A stretch of 64,000 bases of DNA from Betaproteobacteria bacterium (GCA_025363575.1 JANYDM010000063.1:1-64000); one strand, 5' to 3'; shown: positions 39,296 through 48,547, counted from the stretch's first letter. Translations and numbers: made by a program. The notes: generated from the letters alone by a model not told the origin.

Positions 39296-40051
39296 ATGGA
39301 TCTGCAACTGAAGGGAAAAACCGCGCTCGTCACCGGCGCCAGCCAGGGCATAGGACGCGCGATCGCCAAGGGGCTCGCCGCCGAGGGCGTAAGAATTTGC
39401 ATCGCCGCACGCCGGCGCGAACTGCTCGACGCACTGGCGAAAGAAATAGTTGCCGCAGGCGGAGCGCAGCCGCAGATCGTGATAGTCGATGTCATGGAAG
39501 AAGGCTCGCCGCAGAAACTCGCGCAGGAAGCCATCAGGAGTCTCGGGCAGGTCGACGTGCTGATCAACTGCGCCGGCGGCAGCCGCCCCGCAATACCTGT
39601 CGATGCGCCCGAATCGGAATGGAGCGAAGTCATGACGCTCAACTTTGTGCGCGTGCGTCAGCTGACGCACGCAGTGCTGCCCGACATGATCGAGCACAAA
39701 TGGGGACGCATCGTCAATATCACCGGCAAATCGGAACCCGATGGATTGCTTGCCGCGACGCCCGCGAAAGCAGCGATGCATGGCTGGGCCAAGGGACTGT
39801 CGCGCGAAGTAGGTCCGCATGGCATCACCGTCAACTGCATTCCGCCCGGCCGCATCATGAGCGAGCAGATACGCCGCAAGTACACGCCGGAATTTCGCGC
39901 CCGGCAGTCGCAAGAAGAAATACCAATGGGTCGCTACGGCGAGCCGGAAGAACTCGCGTGCCTCGCAGTATTTCTCGCCTCGCCCATTGCCGGCTATATC
40001 ACTGGGGCTGTCATGCCGGTGGATGGCGGCTTGCGACGCTATGCATTCTGA
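39296..40051 (+). CDS. SDR-fold protein lacking the catalytic Tyr
   Basis: A 251-residue short-chain dehydrogenase/reductase fold. The cofactor motif TGASQGIG (residues 13-20) and NCAGG are intact, and the C-terminal PVDGG block is present. However, the YxxxK motif reads AATPAK, so the usual Tyr is Ala154 while Lys158 stays, and the catalytic Ser position is also changed (NITGKSEP). GAGGAG 10 bases upstream sets the ATG at 39296. It lies inside the hpn cluster, between hpnD and hpnE. It may be a non-classical reductase or a cofactor-binding accessory protein; the substrate is unknown. Confidence 0.85.
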   Translation: MDLQLKGKTALVTGASQGIGRAIAKGLAAEGVRICIAARRRELLDALAKEIVAAGGAQPQIVIVDVMEEGSPQKLAQEAIRSLGQVDVLINCAGGSRPAIPVDAPESEWSEVMTLNFVRVRQLTHAVLPDMIEHKWGRIVNITGKSEPDGLLAATPAKAAMHGWAKGLSREVGPHGITVNCIPPGRIMSEQIRRKYTPEFRARQSQEEIPMGRYGEPEELACLAVFLASPIAGYITGAVMPVDGGLRRYAF

Positions 40052-40259
40052 AAAAATGCCTGCGCGCAAACGTACCGCAGTCCGTGTGATGACAGCTCTT
40101 ATGACGGGACAGTACGCGACGGCTGCAGTTGCCTGGGCCCGGTTCATACGCGATACCGGATGGAAGCTCGATTAGCCGGATTGGAGGCAGTGTGGGTCCA
40201 CAATTGACTCGCGCTGTTTTGCCTTCTGTCATGCAGCTGCCTGCACAGGCAGTGTCCGG

Positions 40260-41549
40260 ATGACCCATGTCGCGGTAATCGGCGGCGGTTATGCCGGTAT
40301 GGCCGCCGCCGCGACGCTCGCCGGGGGCAACGTGCCCGTGACGGTATTCGAGGCCGCGCGGCAGCTCGGTGGACGTGCGCGCCGGGTCGACTACCGGGAC
40401 ATGGCCCTCGATAACGGGCTGCACATCCTGATCGGCGCGTACACCGAAACACTGCGTCTGATCGAACTTGTGAATCCCGCGCACGCCGCTGCGCTGCTGC
40501 GGCTGCCGCTCGACTGGCGCGTACAGGGAGAATTTCATCTGCGCGCGCCGCGCGTTCCGGCGCCGCTGCACCTCTTGATCGGACTACTGCGCGCCGAGGG
40601 CCTGAATGCGGCAGAGAAATTTGCGACTATTCGCATGCTCATTGCGTTACGTGCCTGCCGCTACACGCTGACGCACGACATCAGCGTCGAGCTTCTGCTC
40701 GAACGGCATCGGCAAAGCGAAACACTGCGACGCGTATTGTGGCGCCCGCTGTGCGTGGCGGCGCTGAATACGCCGCCCGCGATCGCGTCGGCACAGGTTT
40801 TCCTTAACGTGCTGCGCGATAGCCTGGATGCCACGCGCGCGGCCAGCGACCTGCTGCTGGCGCGGGTCGACCTGTCGGCGTTGTTCCCCGAGCCCGCCGC
40901 GGTCTACGTCGAGAAGCGGGGCGGCACGGTGCGACGCGCGCAACGCGTGACAGCAATCGACCAGTCAGGCAATGAATTCGAAATCGAAGCTGATGGTCAG
41001 CGCAGCCGCTTTACTCATGTCGTGTGCGCAATAGCACCGCACCAGGTCAATGCGTTCCTGATCGGCATCACGGCGCTCGCCGATATCGCCGGCACCATTG
41101 AGCGGCTGCGTTATCAGCCGATACACTCCGTATGGCTGCAATACCCGGCACCGGTAGCGCTGCCGTTTCCCATGTTGGGACTTACGCGCGGTCTTATCCA
41201 CTGGGTGTTCGATCGCGCAACGCTGTGCGGGCAGAGCGGGCTGGTTGGCGCCGTGATCAGCGCCACGGGCGAACATCAGGAGCTCACGCAGGAGGAGCTC
41301 GGCATGCGCGTGCACCGTGAGCTGCAGCAACAGGTCGGCGGCCTGCCCGCCCCACTGTGGACCCGTGTCATCGCCGAGAAGCGCGCGACCTTCGCCTGCA
41401 CTGCGGGCGTCAGGCGTCCGCCGCAAATTACCCCGCTCACGAATTTCTATCTCGCCGGCGACTACACAGCGAGCGACTATCCGGCGACTATCGAGTCGGC
41501 GATCAGGAGCGGCGTGACGTGCGCGCAGCAGATACTGCAACGTGCGTGA
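40260..41549 (+). CDS. hpnE: Hydroxysqualene dehydroxylase HpnE
   Basis: A 429-residue FAD-dependent amine-oxidase/phytoene-desaturase-type enzyme. The dinucleotide motif is VIGGGYAGMAAAATLA, followed by EAARQLGGRARR. The C-terminal FAD site is NFYLAGDYTASDYPATIESA. It reduces hydroxysqualene to squalene. It follows the SDR gene by 208 bases, which hold no other gene. Confidence 0.92.
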   Translation: MTHVAVIGGGYAGMAAAATLAGGNVPVTVFEAARQLGGRARRVDYRDMALDNGLHILIGAYTETLRLIELVNPAHAAALLRLPLDWRVQGEFHLRAPRVPAPLHLLIGLLRAEGLNAAEKFATIRMLIALRACRYTLTHDISVELLLERHRQSETLRRVLWRPLCVAALNTPPAIASAQVFLNVLRDSLDATRAASDLLLARVDLSALFPEPAAVYVEKRGGTVRRAQRVTAIDQSGNEFEIEADGQRSRFTHVVCAIAPHQVNAFLIGITALADIAGTIERLRYQPIHSVWLQYPAPVALPFPMLGLTRGLIHWVFDRATLCGQSGLVGAVISATGEHQELTQEELGMRVHRELQQQVGGLPAPLWTRVIAEKRATFACTAGVRRPPQITPLTNFYLAGDYTASDYPATIESAIRSGVTCAQQILQRA

Positions 41550-41618
41550 ACTTACGCGTGGTTGCAGCCGCGCCGCCGGTATAAAATTGCGAAAAATTTA
41601 CGAAGCAAGGAGCGCCAA

Positions 41619-43268
41619 GTGACAGAACGCGAAGCGATGGAGTACGACGTGGTGGTGGTCGGCGGCGGGCCGGCCGGCCTCGCGGCCGCGATCCGGCTCA
41701 AGCAGCTTGCGGCAAAACGCAATCACGAAATCGGCGTTTGCGTAATCGAAAAAGGTTCCGAGATCGGCGCGCACATTCTATCGGGCGCAGTGATGGATCC
41801 GCGCGCGATTTCCGAACTGTTCCCGGACTGGCAGGCGTTGAAGGCGCCGCTCAACGCGCCGGTGAGTGAAGACCGTTTTTTGTTCCTCACGGAGAAGTCG
41901 TCGTTCAAGGTGCCGAACTTCATGCTGCCGGGTTGTTTCCAGAATCACGGCAATTATGTGATCAGCCTGGGCAACGTGTGCCGCTGGCTCGGCCAGCAGG
42001 CGGAAAGCCTCGGCGTTGAAATTTTTCCGGGATTCGCCGCGGCCGAAGTGCTCTTTAACGACGACGGCAGCGTCAAAGGAGTCGCGACCGGCGATATGGG
42101 TGTCGGCAAGGACGGCAAACCCACCGACGCTTTCCAGCGCGGCATGGAGCTGCACGCGAAGTACACGTTTTTTGCCGAGGGTTGCCGCGGCCATCTCGGC
42201 AAGCAATTGCAGGCGCGCTACCACTTGCGCGACGGCGTCGATCCCCAGGTCTACGGCATAGGCCTCAAGGAATTGTGGGAGATCAAGCCGGAGAAGCACC
42301 AGACGGGGCTCGTCGTGCATACCGCCGGCTGGCCGCTCGACTCCGCAACCTACGGCGGCTCGTTTCTCTACCACATGGAAAACAATCTGGTCGCGATCGG
42401 CTATGTCGTCGGTCTCGGCTATACCAATCCGTATCTGAATCCCTACGAGGAATTCCAGCGTTACAAAACGCATCCCGACATCCGCACGTTCCTCGAAGGC
42501 GGCAAGCGCGTTGCCTACGGCGCGCGCGCAATCACGGCCGGTGGCTTGCAGGCGCTGCCGAAACTCGTATTCCCCGGCGGGTGCCTGGTCGGCGACGACG
42601 CGGGCTTTCTCAATGCATCGCGCATCAAGGGCAGCCATTGCGCGATCAAGTCCGGCATGCTCGCCGCGGAATCCGCATTCGAAGCGGTCGTCGCGGGACG
42701 CACTGCGGATGAACTCGCGAGCTACCCCACCTCATTCCGGCAAAGCTGGCTCTACGACGAGCTGCACCGCGCGCGCAATTTCAAGCCGTGGATGAGCAAG
42801 GGACTTTATACCGGCACGCTGATGGTGGGCGTCGATCAGGTCGTATTCGGGGGGCGTGCACCGTGGACACTGCATCACCAGCACGCCGACAATGAAACGC
42901 TGGTGAAGAAATCCGCCGCAACGCCTGTGGCGTATCCCAAGCCCGATGGCGTGCTCACTTTCGACCGGCTGTCGTCCGTATTTATTTCGAACACCAATCA
43001 CAGCGAAGACCAGCCCTGCCACCTGACGCTGAAAGATCCGTCAGTGCCGGTGAACGTGAACCTCGAGCTTTACGACGCGCCCGAGCAGCGTTATTGCCCG
43101 GCGGGCGTCTATGAAATCGTGCGCAACGACGACGGCACGCAGCCGCGCCTGCAGATCAACGCGCAGAACTGCGTGCATTGCAAGACCTGCGACATAAAAG
43201 ACCCGACGCAGAACATCGTGTGGGTTACGCCTGAAGGCGGCGGCGGCCCGAACTATCCGAACATGTAA
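41619..43268 (+). CDS. Electron transfer flavoprotein-ubiquinone oxidoreductase
   Basis: A 549-residue FAD and [4Fe-4S] membrane-associated enzyme that passes electrons from acyl-CoA dehydrogenases, via ETF, to ubiquinone. The FAD motif is VVVGGGPAGLAAAIRLKQ, and a membrane-facing helix is in the middle. The C-terminal cluster is CVHCKTCDIKDP, then IVWVTPEGGGGPNYPNM. The GTG at 41619 is chosen because AAGGAG lies six bases upstream; the frame is open from 41562. It fits an organism that oxidises fatty and branched acyl-CoAs. Confidence 0.95.
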   Translation: MTEREAMEYDVVVVGGGPAGLAAAIRLKQLAAKRNHEIGVCVIEKGSEIGAHILSGAVMDPRAISELFPDWQALKAPLNAPVSEDRFLFLTEKSSFKVPNFMLPGCFQNHGNYVISLGNVCRWLGQQAESLGVEIFPGFAAAEVLFNDDGSVKGVATGDMGVGKDGKPTDAFQRGMELHAKYTFFAEGCRGHLGKQLQARYHLRDGVDPQVYGIGLKELWEIKPEKHQTGLVVHTAGWPLDSATYGGSFLYHMENNLVAIGYVVGLGYTNPYLNPYEEFQRYKTHPDIRTFLEGGKRVAYGARAITAGGLQALPKLVFPGGCLVGDDAGFLNASRIKGSHCAIKSGMLAAESAFEAVVAGRTADELASYPTSFRQSWLYDELHRARNFKPWMSKGLYTGTLMVGVDQVVFGGRAPWTLHHQHADNETLVKKSAATPVAYPKPDGVLTFDRLSSVFISNTNHSEDQPCHLTLKDPSVPVNVNLELYDAPEQRYCPAGVYEIVRNDDGTQPRLQINAQNCVHCKTCDIKDPTQNIVWVTPEGGGGPNYPNM

Positions 43269-43288
43269 CGAGGCTGGGCGCGGCGCAG

Positions 43289-44269
43289 TTACGGCACGCC
43301 CAGCGCCGCGAGATTGCGCACGTCCACATTGCCGCCACTGATGATGATGCCGACCTTCTGGCCGCGCGCGGCCAGCTTCCCTTCGAACAGCGCCGCGGCG
43401 GCCAGCGCGCCGGTGGGCTCGACGACGATCTTCATGCGCTCCCACAGGTAATACATCGCCCTCAGCAGTTCGGCATCAGTGACCGTCAGCATGTCATCGA
43501 CGTACTGCAAGATCAGTGGAAACGTAAGTTTGCCCGCCGAACTCGTGCGCGCGCCGTCGGCGATGGTGTCGGGGTTGTGCACGGTCTGCAGAATCTTGGT
43601 TTGAAACGAACGCGTGACGTCGTCGCCTGCGGCCGGTTCGACGCCGCATACGCGAGTCCCCGGGGACAGGTGTTTGACCGCAATCGCGCAGCCCGCGGTA
43701 AGGCCGCCGCCGCCGCACGGCACCAGCAGATGGTCGAGCGGCCCGACCTCCTCAATCAATTCCATCGCGGCGGTGCCCTGCCCGGCGATGACGTGCGCGT
43801 GGTCGAATGGCGGAATCATGGTGAGACCGCGCGTCGCCGCCAGCGCGCTCGAAATCTTCTCGCGATCTTCCGTCGCGCGATTGTAGACGGCGACTTCAGC
43901 GCCGTATCCGCGCGTCGCAGCAAGTTTGACCGCCGGCGCATCGTCGGGCATCACGATGACGGCGGGCACGCCGAGCAGACGGCCGGCGAGCGCCACGGCT
44001 TGCGCATGATTGCCAGAAGAATAAGCGACGACGCCGCGCTCTTTTTGCTCTGCGCTTAAGTTGGACAGCGCGTTGTAGGCGCCGCGGAACTTGAAGGCGC
44101 CCATGCGCTGCAAGTTTTCGCATTTGAAGAAGACCTCTGCGCCGGTGCGTTCGTTGACGCTCTGCGAAACCAAAACGGGCGTGCGATGGGCAACGCCGCG
44201 CAAGGTGTTCGCGGCAGCAGCGATATCGCCGTAACTGACGGGGGCGGGTTTATGTTCGTGCTGGCTCAT
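43289..44269 (-). CDS. PLP-dependent threonine/serine dehydratase (ilvA/tdcB type, no regulatory domain)
   Basis: A 326-residue fold-type II PLP enzyme. The Schiff-base Lys is in GAFKFRGAYNAL, the phosphate loop is CGGGGLTAG, and a SSGNHAQAVA asparagine loop is present. It converts threonine (or serine) to 2-oxobutyrate (or pyruvate) and ammonia. There is no C-terminal ACT domain, so it is the short catabolic or racemase-like class. The gene is convergent with ETF-QO, 20 bases apart. Confidence 0.9.
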   Translation of the reverse strand: MSQHEHKPAPVSYGDIAAAANTLRGVAHRTPVLVSQSVNERTGAEVFFKCENLQRMGAFKFRGAYNALSNLSAEQKERGVVAYSSGNHAQAVALAGRLLGVPAVIVMPDDAPAVKLAATRGYGAEVAVYNRATEDREKISSALAATRGLTMIPPFDHAHVIAGQGTAAMELIEEVGPLDHLLVPCGGGGLTAGCAIAVKHLSPGTRVCGVEPAAGDDVTRSFQTKILQTVHNPDTIADGARTSSAGKLTFPLILQYVDDMLTVTDAELLRAMYYLWERMKIVVEPTGALAAAALFEGKLAARGQKVGIIISGGNVDVRNLAALGVP

Positions 44270-44566
44270 TGCTGTCCTCGGTCAAACCCGTGCTTTGGGC
44301 GGGTTACTTCAGAAGCCGGCATGGGGCGGCCAAAAACCGTCGCTGATTGTAGTGGTCGTCGGCGGAGTCGTCGCCAAATCGACGGCCGTTGTAGCCCCCT
44401 AGACCTGTTATTCGCACCTTGGGCTGCCATGTGCGGGTCTATATTTTTCACTATTAAACAGTAATTTACTTAAATAGTTGGACTGCCCGGTCTAATCTGC
44501 CGCTAGTTGGCCTGCAACTTGCAGATAGGTAGATGACTGGCGCAGCCAGCGGCTACGGAGACGAAC
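44270..44566. other. Divergent intergenic region between threonine dehydratase and a small gene
   Basis: About 297 bases without a coding signal. It must hold the divergent promoters of the two flanking genes; I see no confident -35/-10 pair. Confidence 0.4.
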
Positions 44567-44797
44567 ATGGTGATCTATATGGACGAGTACAGGACGGCAA
44601 AAGCGGCCCCGGCGGCGTGGCTCAAGAACGGCACGTACGGGGACGAGGCCATGCTGGCAAGCCGGCATCCGGTCGTCATCCAGCTCGTCAGCGAAAAGAC
44701 GCCGGCCGCGGCGAGTCCCGATTTGCCGGACGACATGCCGAACGCCGACGTCGACGAATTTCTGAAGCGTGTTTACGGACTTGCTTCACTGATTTAA
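44567..44797 (+). CDS. Small conserved protein of unknown function
   Basis: A 76-residue, mostly hydrophilic protein beginning MVIYMDEYRTAKAAPA. GGAG lies six bases upstream of the ATG. No signal peptide, membrane segment or recognised domain. It is followed by a strong terminator and is surrounded by long intergenic sequence, so it is probably monocistronic. The family is not recognised. Confidence 0.6.
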   Translation: MVIYMDEYRTAKAAPAAWLKNGTYGDEAMLASRHPVVIQLVSEKTPAAASPDLPDDMPNADVDEFLKRVYGLASLI

Positions 44798-44872
44798 GGC
44801 GCTGCCTCGCGGCAGCGGCGGCGATGCCGGGATCCCCTCCTCCCCCGGTGTTGCCGCAATTTTTTCAGCACC

Positions 44873-44902
44873 AAAAAGCCGCGTTCAACCGCGGCTTTTT
44901 TT
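44873..44902 (+). terminator. Rho-independent terminator (bidirectional)
   Basis: Stem GCCGCG/CGCGGC (44878-44883 with 44890-44895), six-base loop, then seven T on the forward strand; five A precede it, giving a T-run on the other strand too. It ends the small gene and also the molybdenum hydroxylase operon. Confidence 0.8.
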
Positions 44903-44920
44903 CGTCCCTGCTCATGTTCG

Positions 44921-47041
44921 TTATTCCGCCAGCGCCGCGATTACGCGTTCGCGCGTGATCGGCATGTCGCGCACACGCGCATCGAGCGCGGCAGCGACCG
45001 CATTGGCGATCGCGGCCGCCGTAGGGCCGGTCGCACCTTCGCCCGCACCGACCGGCGGCAGGTCCGGCCGGTTGATCAGCGTGACTTCGATTTCCGGCGC
45101 CTCGCTGAACTTCAATACCGGATAGTCGTCCCACGTGCGCGACGTGATCCGGTCGCGATCGAACCTGACTTCTTCCTTTAACGTCATGCTGGCGGACTGG
45201 ATGATGCCGCCCTCGATCTGGTTGATCACGCCATCGGGGTTAACCACCAGCCCGACATCGACCGCGGCCCAGGCGCGCGTGACGCGAGGCGCCGACTCGA
45301 TGTCGACTTCCACCACAACGGCGACAAAACAGCCGAGGTTCTTATAGCGCGCGAAGCCGATGCCGCGTCCGCGCGCGCCGCTCGCTGTCGCGGCGGAATT
45401 CCAACCGGATTTTTGCGCCACCATTTCGATCACCGCGCGCGCACGCGCATCTTTGAGGTGGCGCAGGCGGAACTGCACGGCGTCCATACCGGCGGCCAGC
45501 GCCAGTTCGTCCATGAACGATTCGATCGCGAATACGTTCGCATGCCCGCCCAGCGCGCGCAACGCGGATGCGCGCAGCGGAGAGTGCGTAACGAGGTGAT
45601 TGGTCACGCGCTGGCTCGGAAAATCGTAGAGCGGAATCGCGTTGCGGTGGCTGCCGCCCGGCGGCAGCGGCGGATTCGCCGGCGTCGCGGCCGGCTTGGC
45701 TTCCGCCAGATGCCATGCCGCGATCAGGTTCACGCCGTCGGCGCCGGCCGGGCGCGTGCTGTGCGGATAACTCCATACGTCGAGCTGCCAATCGACGATA
45801 TTGCCGCCGGCGTCGAGCGCGGCGCGCGTCTTCACGACCATGGCGGGACCGTACGGTTCCCAGGCGAATTCATCCTCGCGCATCCACTGCACTTGCACCG
45901 GCCGCCCCGCGACCGCGCGCGCCAGCAATGCGGCATCGAGCGCAACATCGTCGGCGCCATTGTGTCCGTAGCAGCCCGCACCTTCCGCATGCATCACCGT
46001 CAAGGCCTCGGCGGCGACGTTCAGCGCCTTGGCCATGTCCTTGCGCAGCGGATGAATGCCCTGGCTGTGCGTCCACACTTCGTAATGCCCGTTTTCGAAC
46101 TTGGCGACTGCGCACGATGGCCCCATCGAAGCGTGCGCGAGGTAGGGGCGCGTGTAAGTCGCCGTCAGTTCTTTCGCACCATTCTGCGCGGCCGGCACAG
46201 CGGACTTTTCGCTGATGACTTCAGAGTGCGCGGGCTGGGCCAGCAAATATTCGGCAGGCGTAACATCCGCCGGCAGAGTCTGGTCGTTGGTCCACTGAGC
46301 GCCGAGTGCAAGCCGGCGCGCGGCGCGCACCGCCTGTTCTTCGCGCACGGCCACCACGCCGAGGAAACTGCCATCGCGCACGATAGCAACCACACCGGGC
46401 ATCGCCTTCGCTTCGGCATCGTCGAGTGCGGAGAGGCGCGCTGCATACGCTGGCGGCCGCACGACGCGGCCGAACAGCATGCCCGGCAGTTCCATGTCCT
46501 GCACATAAGCCGGCTGACCCGTTATTTTGGCCGGCAGATCGCGACGCTGCACCGCGCTGCCTATATATCTATGCTCACCCGCCGATTTAGGCGCAGCCTG
46601 CGCCGTCGCCTCTCGCTTCAGCAAATCCGCGTCGGCCAGTTCCCAGTAGGTCACCGACTTGCCGCCGCCCCGGATGGTGCCGTCGTCGACAGTGATTTTC
46701 TCCAGCGACACACCGAGCTTTGCCGCGCCTCGCTGCAGAAGGAGCTCGCGCACTTCAGCGCACGCGTAACGCAGGGCGATTGCGCTTTCCTCGATGGACC
46801 GGCTGCCCGAGGTGATGCCTTCGTTCGGCCCACGCCCCGTCTGGGCGGTCTCGAGGCGGATGCGCTGTGGCGCGACGTCGAGCTCGTCCGCCACCACCTG
46901 CGTAATCGCCGTCAGGATGCCCTGGCCGATTTCGACTTTACCGGTGTAGACGGTGACAGTTGCATTGGCGTTGATGCGCAGCCAGCGTGCGAGCTCGCGC
47001 GTCGTCTCCAGACTGCCCGGCAGCTTGCGCGGCGCCGTCAC
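44921..47041 (-). CDS. Molybdenum hydroxylase large subunit (isoquinoline oxidoreductase beta / NicB type)
   Basis: A 706-residue molybdopterin-cytosine-dinucleotide-binding subunit of the xanthine dehydrogenase family. Signatures: TVYTGKVEIGQGILTA at the N-terminus, ALRALGGHANVFAIESFMDE in the middle, and GAGEGATGPTAAAIANAV with the active-site Glu near the C-terminus. It hydroxylates a heteroaromatic or aldehyde-like substrate. The GTG at 47041 overlaps the small subunit stop (GTGA) and is the family start; the open frame above it overlaps the small subunit. No separate FAD subunit is present, matching the two-subunit class that passes electrons to a cytochrome. Confidence 0.9.
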   Translation of the reverse strand: MTAPRKLPGSLETTRELARWLRINANATVTVYTGKVEIGQGILTAITQVVADELDVAPQRIRLETAQTGRGPNEGITSGSRSIEESAIALRYACAEVRELLLQRGAAKLGVSLEKITVDDGTIRGGGKSVTYWELADADLLKREATAQAAPKSAGEHRYIGSAVQRRDLPAKITGQPAYVQDMELPGMLFGRVVRPPAYAARLSALDDAEAKAMPGVVAIVRDGSFLGVVAVREEQAVRAARRLALGAQWTNDQTLPADVTPAEYLLAQPAHSEVISEKSAVPAAQNGAKELTATYTRPYLAHASMGPSCAVAKFENGHYEVWTHSQGIHPLRKDMAKALNVAAEALTVMHAEGAGCYGHNGADDVALDAALLARAVAGRPVQVQWMREDEFAWEPYGPAMVVKTRAALDAGGNIVDWQLDVWSYPHSTRPAGADGVNLIAAWHLAEAKPAATPANPPLPPGGSHRNAIPLYDFPSQRVTNHLVTHSPLRASALRALGGHANVFAIESFMDELALAAGMDAVQFRLRHLKDARARAVIEMVAQKSGWNSAATASGARGRGIGFARYKNLGCFVAVVVEVDIESAPRVTRAWAAVDVGLVVNPDGVINQIEGGIIQSASMTLKEEVRFDRDRITSRTWDDYPVLKFSEAPEIEVTLINRPDLPPVGAGEGATGPTAAAIANAVAAALDARVRDMPITRERVIAALAE

Positions 47042-47499
47042 GGCAGGGTTGCGGCGGCTTTGCGGATCGCGCGCAGGATGCGCGCATGCGTGCCGCAGCG
47101 GCAGATATTGCCGTCGAGTGCGGCGCGGATTTCCACGTCGTCCGGATGCGCGTTGCGCGCGAGCAACGCATACGCCGTCATAATGATGCCCGTGATGCAA
47201 TAGCCGCACTGCGCCGCCTGCTCGGCAATAAACGCGCTTTGCAATGCGTGCATTTTTCCGTCACGGCTTATGCCTTCGATGGTAGTGATTTGCCTGCCGG
47301 CGGCTGCGGCCAGCGGAATGTCGCAGGACTGCACGGCCTTGCCGTCGATGACCACCGTGCAGGCGCCGCACGCGCCGATTCCGCAGCCGAAGCGCGCACC
47401 CTTCAGTTTTAAATCGTTGCGCAGCGCGTAAAGCAGCGGCGTCTCGTCATCGGCATCCACGACATGCGTGCCGCCGTTGACTTCCAGATTAACCGGCAT
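47038..47499 (-). CDS. (2Fe-2S)-binding small subunit of molybdenum hydroxylase
   Basis: A 153-residue protein with two [2Fe-2S] clusters. The plant-type cluster is CGIGACGACTV and the second is QCGYC ... CRCG, as in NicA/IorA. It passes electrons from the molybdenum centre. It overlaps the large subunit gene, so the pair is translated together. Upstream lies a 32-codon relic of another such pair. Confidence 0.92.
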   Translation of the reverse strand: MPVNLEVNGGTHVVDADDETPLLYALRNDLKLKGARFGCGIGACGACTVVIDGKAVQSCDIPLAAAAGRQITTIEGISRDGKMHALQSAFIAEQAAQCGYCITGIIMTAYALLARNAHPDDVEIRAALDGNICRCGTHARILRAIRKAAATLP

Positions 47500-47514
47500 C
47501 GGCCCCGCCTCGCA

Positions 47515-47613
47515 TCATGCCAGCGCGGCTTTCACGCGCTCGCGCGTGAACGGCAGGTCGCGCATGCGCTTGCCTGTATGCGCGTTGCCGTTAACGCTGA
47601 AGCTGGTTGTCAT
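47515..47613 (-). pseudogene. Collapsed relic: small-subunit N-terminus fused to large-subunit C-terminus
   Basis: A 32-codon open frame with a strong ribosome binding site (GGAGGGAG) reads MTTSFSVNGNAHT followed by GKRMRDLPFTRERVKAALA. The first part matches the start of a (2Fe-2S) subunit (compare MPVNLEVNGGTH next door). The last part matches the end of a molybdopterin subunit (compare VRDMPITRERVIAALAE at the end of the flanking large subunit). It looks like a second hydroxylase pair that lost everything between. It may still be translated as a leader peptide. It precedes the intact pair by 15 bases. Confidence 0.7.
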
Positions 47614-47771
47614 ACTCCCTCCGCGCTAGTAGCCTGCACACGGCTGTCATGGCCGGAATTTCGAAAAAACATCGGCTTATACTGCCATTCCCGCGCGCCG
47701 GCCGCAAAGGTATTTTGCCGCCGGCAGATTAGGGCTATACTTTTCGTCCTTCCTGGATGGAGGGCCTGCCC

Positions 47772-47975
47772 ATGCAGACTGATATGGACACCCTGAAACA
47801 GCGCATCTACGAACTGAATGTCGAGCATCGCGACCTTGACGACGTGATCGCCAAATTAGGCGCCAAACCCGGCCAGGACCAGTTGCAATTACAGCGACTC
47901 AAGAAGAAAAAATTGCAGGTCAAAGACCAGATCTTCCATCTCGAACGCCAGCTGACGCCGGATATTTCTGCCTAG
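47772..47975 (+). CDS. DUF465/YdcH-family small coiled-coil protein
   Basis: A 67-residue helical protein: LKQRIYELNVEHRDLDDVI and LKKKKLQVKDQIFHLE, the DUF465 pattern (LxxxHxxLDxxI...LKKxKLxLKDxI). GGAGG eight bases upstream sets the ATG at 47772. The role is unknown. It stands between divergent and convergent neighbours. Confidence 0.85.
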   Translation: MQTDMDTLKQRIYELNVEHRDLDDVIAKLGAKPGQDQLQLQRLKKKKLQVKDQIFHLERQLTPDISA

Positions 47976-48022
47976 GCTCCGGCGTTGCGTCGCGATTTCG
48001 GCGCTGGTTCCTCGCCGAGCTC

Positions 48023-48523
48023 CTAGGACTTGCGTGCCTTGAGCGCAATCACAAGGGCAAACGCGCCCAGCAGAACGAACCACACGAGCGACCATTCGGC
48101 TATCGAAAGACCCAGCATGCGCCAGCCAACCTCGGCGCACTCGCCTGAACCGCGAAAAATTTTAGCGAAGGCCTCCACTAGCGGGAAGCGGTCGAGCATG
48201 TAACCCAGGCCGGGCCCGCATTCGGGCACTTTATCCTTGGGCAAATGCTGCAGCCATACGTGGCGCGTCGCAATGCCGGCGCCGACAACGCTGACGATCG
48301 TGAGCAGCCCGCTATACGCGTAAGCCCCCTTGTGTCCGGGGCCATGCAATGCGCCAATCAAAAACACCACCATCAATACGATGTAGACGATGCGCTGCAA
48401 TATGCACAACGGGCAGGGATTCTGATACTCGTAGTATTGCAAGTACAAGGCATAAGCTATCAGTCCGCCCGTAATCAGAAAGCCGAGCAAATAGCCGACG
48501 CGGGGTGTGAACCGCAGTTTCAT
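48023..48523 (-). CDS. dsbB: Disulfide bond formation protein B
   Basis: A 166-residue inner-membrane protein with four membrane segments that re-oxidises DsbA and passes electrons to ubiquinone. The quinone-side pair is in QNPCPLCILQR. The periplasmic Cys pair is in VPECGPG and GSGECAEVGW. The ATG at 48523 is preferred over a TTG one codon upstream. No dsbA is visible nearby. Confidence 0.93.
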   Translation of the reverse strand: MKLRFTPRVGYLLGFLITGGLIAYALYLQYYEYQNPCPLCILQRIVYIVLMVVFLIGALHGPGHKGAYAYSGLLTIVSVVGAGIATRHVWLQHLPKDKVPECGPGLGYMLDRFPLVEAFAKIFRGSGECAEVGWRMLGLSIAEWSLVWFVLLGAFALVIALKARKS

Positions 48524-48547
48524 CAAGATGTTTCCTTTGCTACAAAT

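Noticed and set aside
38291..40147. A 618-codon open frame antisense to hpnD and the SDR gene
   Set aside because: It is a by-product of codon bias in GC-rich coding DNA; the forward strand genes are well supported and the antisense protein has no recognisable motif.
45413..47203. A 596-codon open frame antisense to the molybdenum hydroxylase genes
   Set aside because: Shadow of a strongly supported pair of genes; no start signal or motif.
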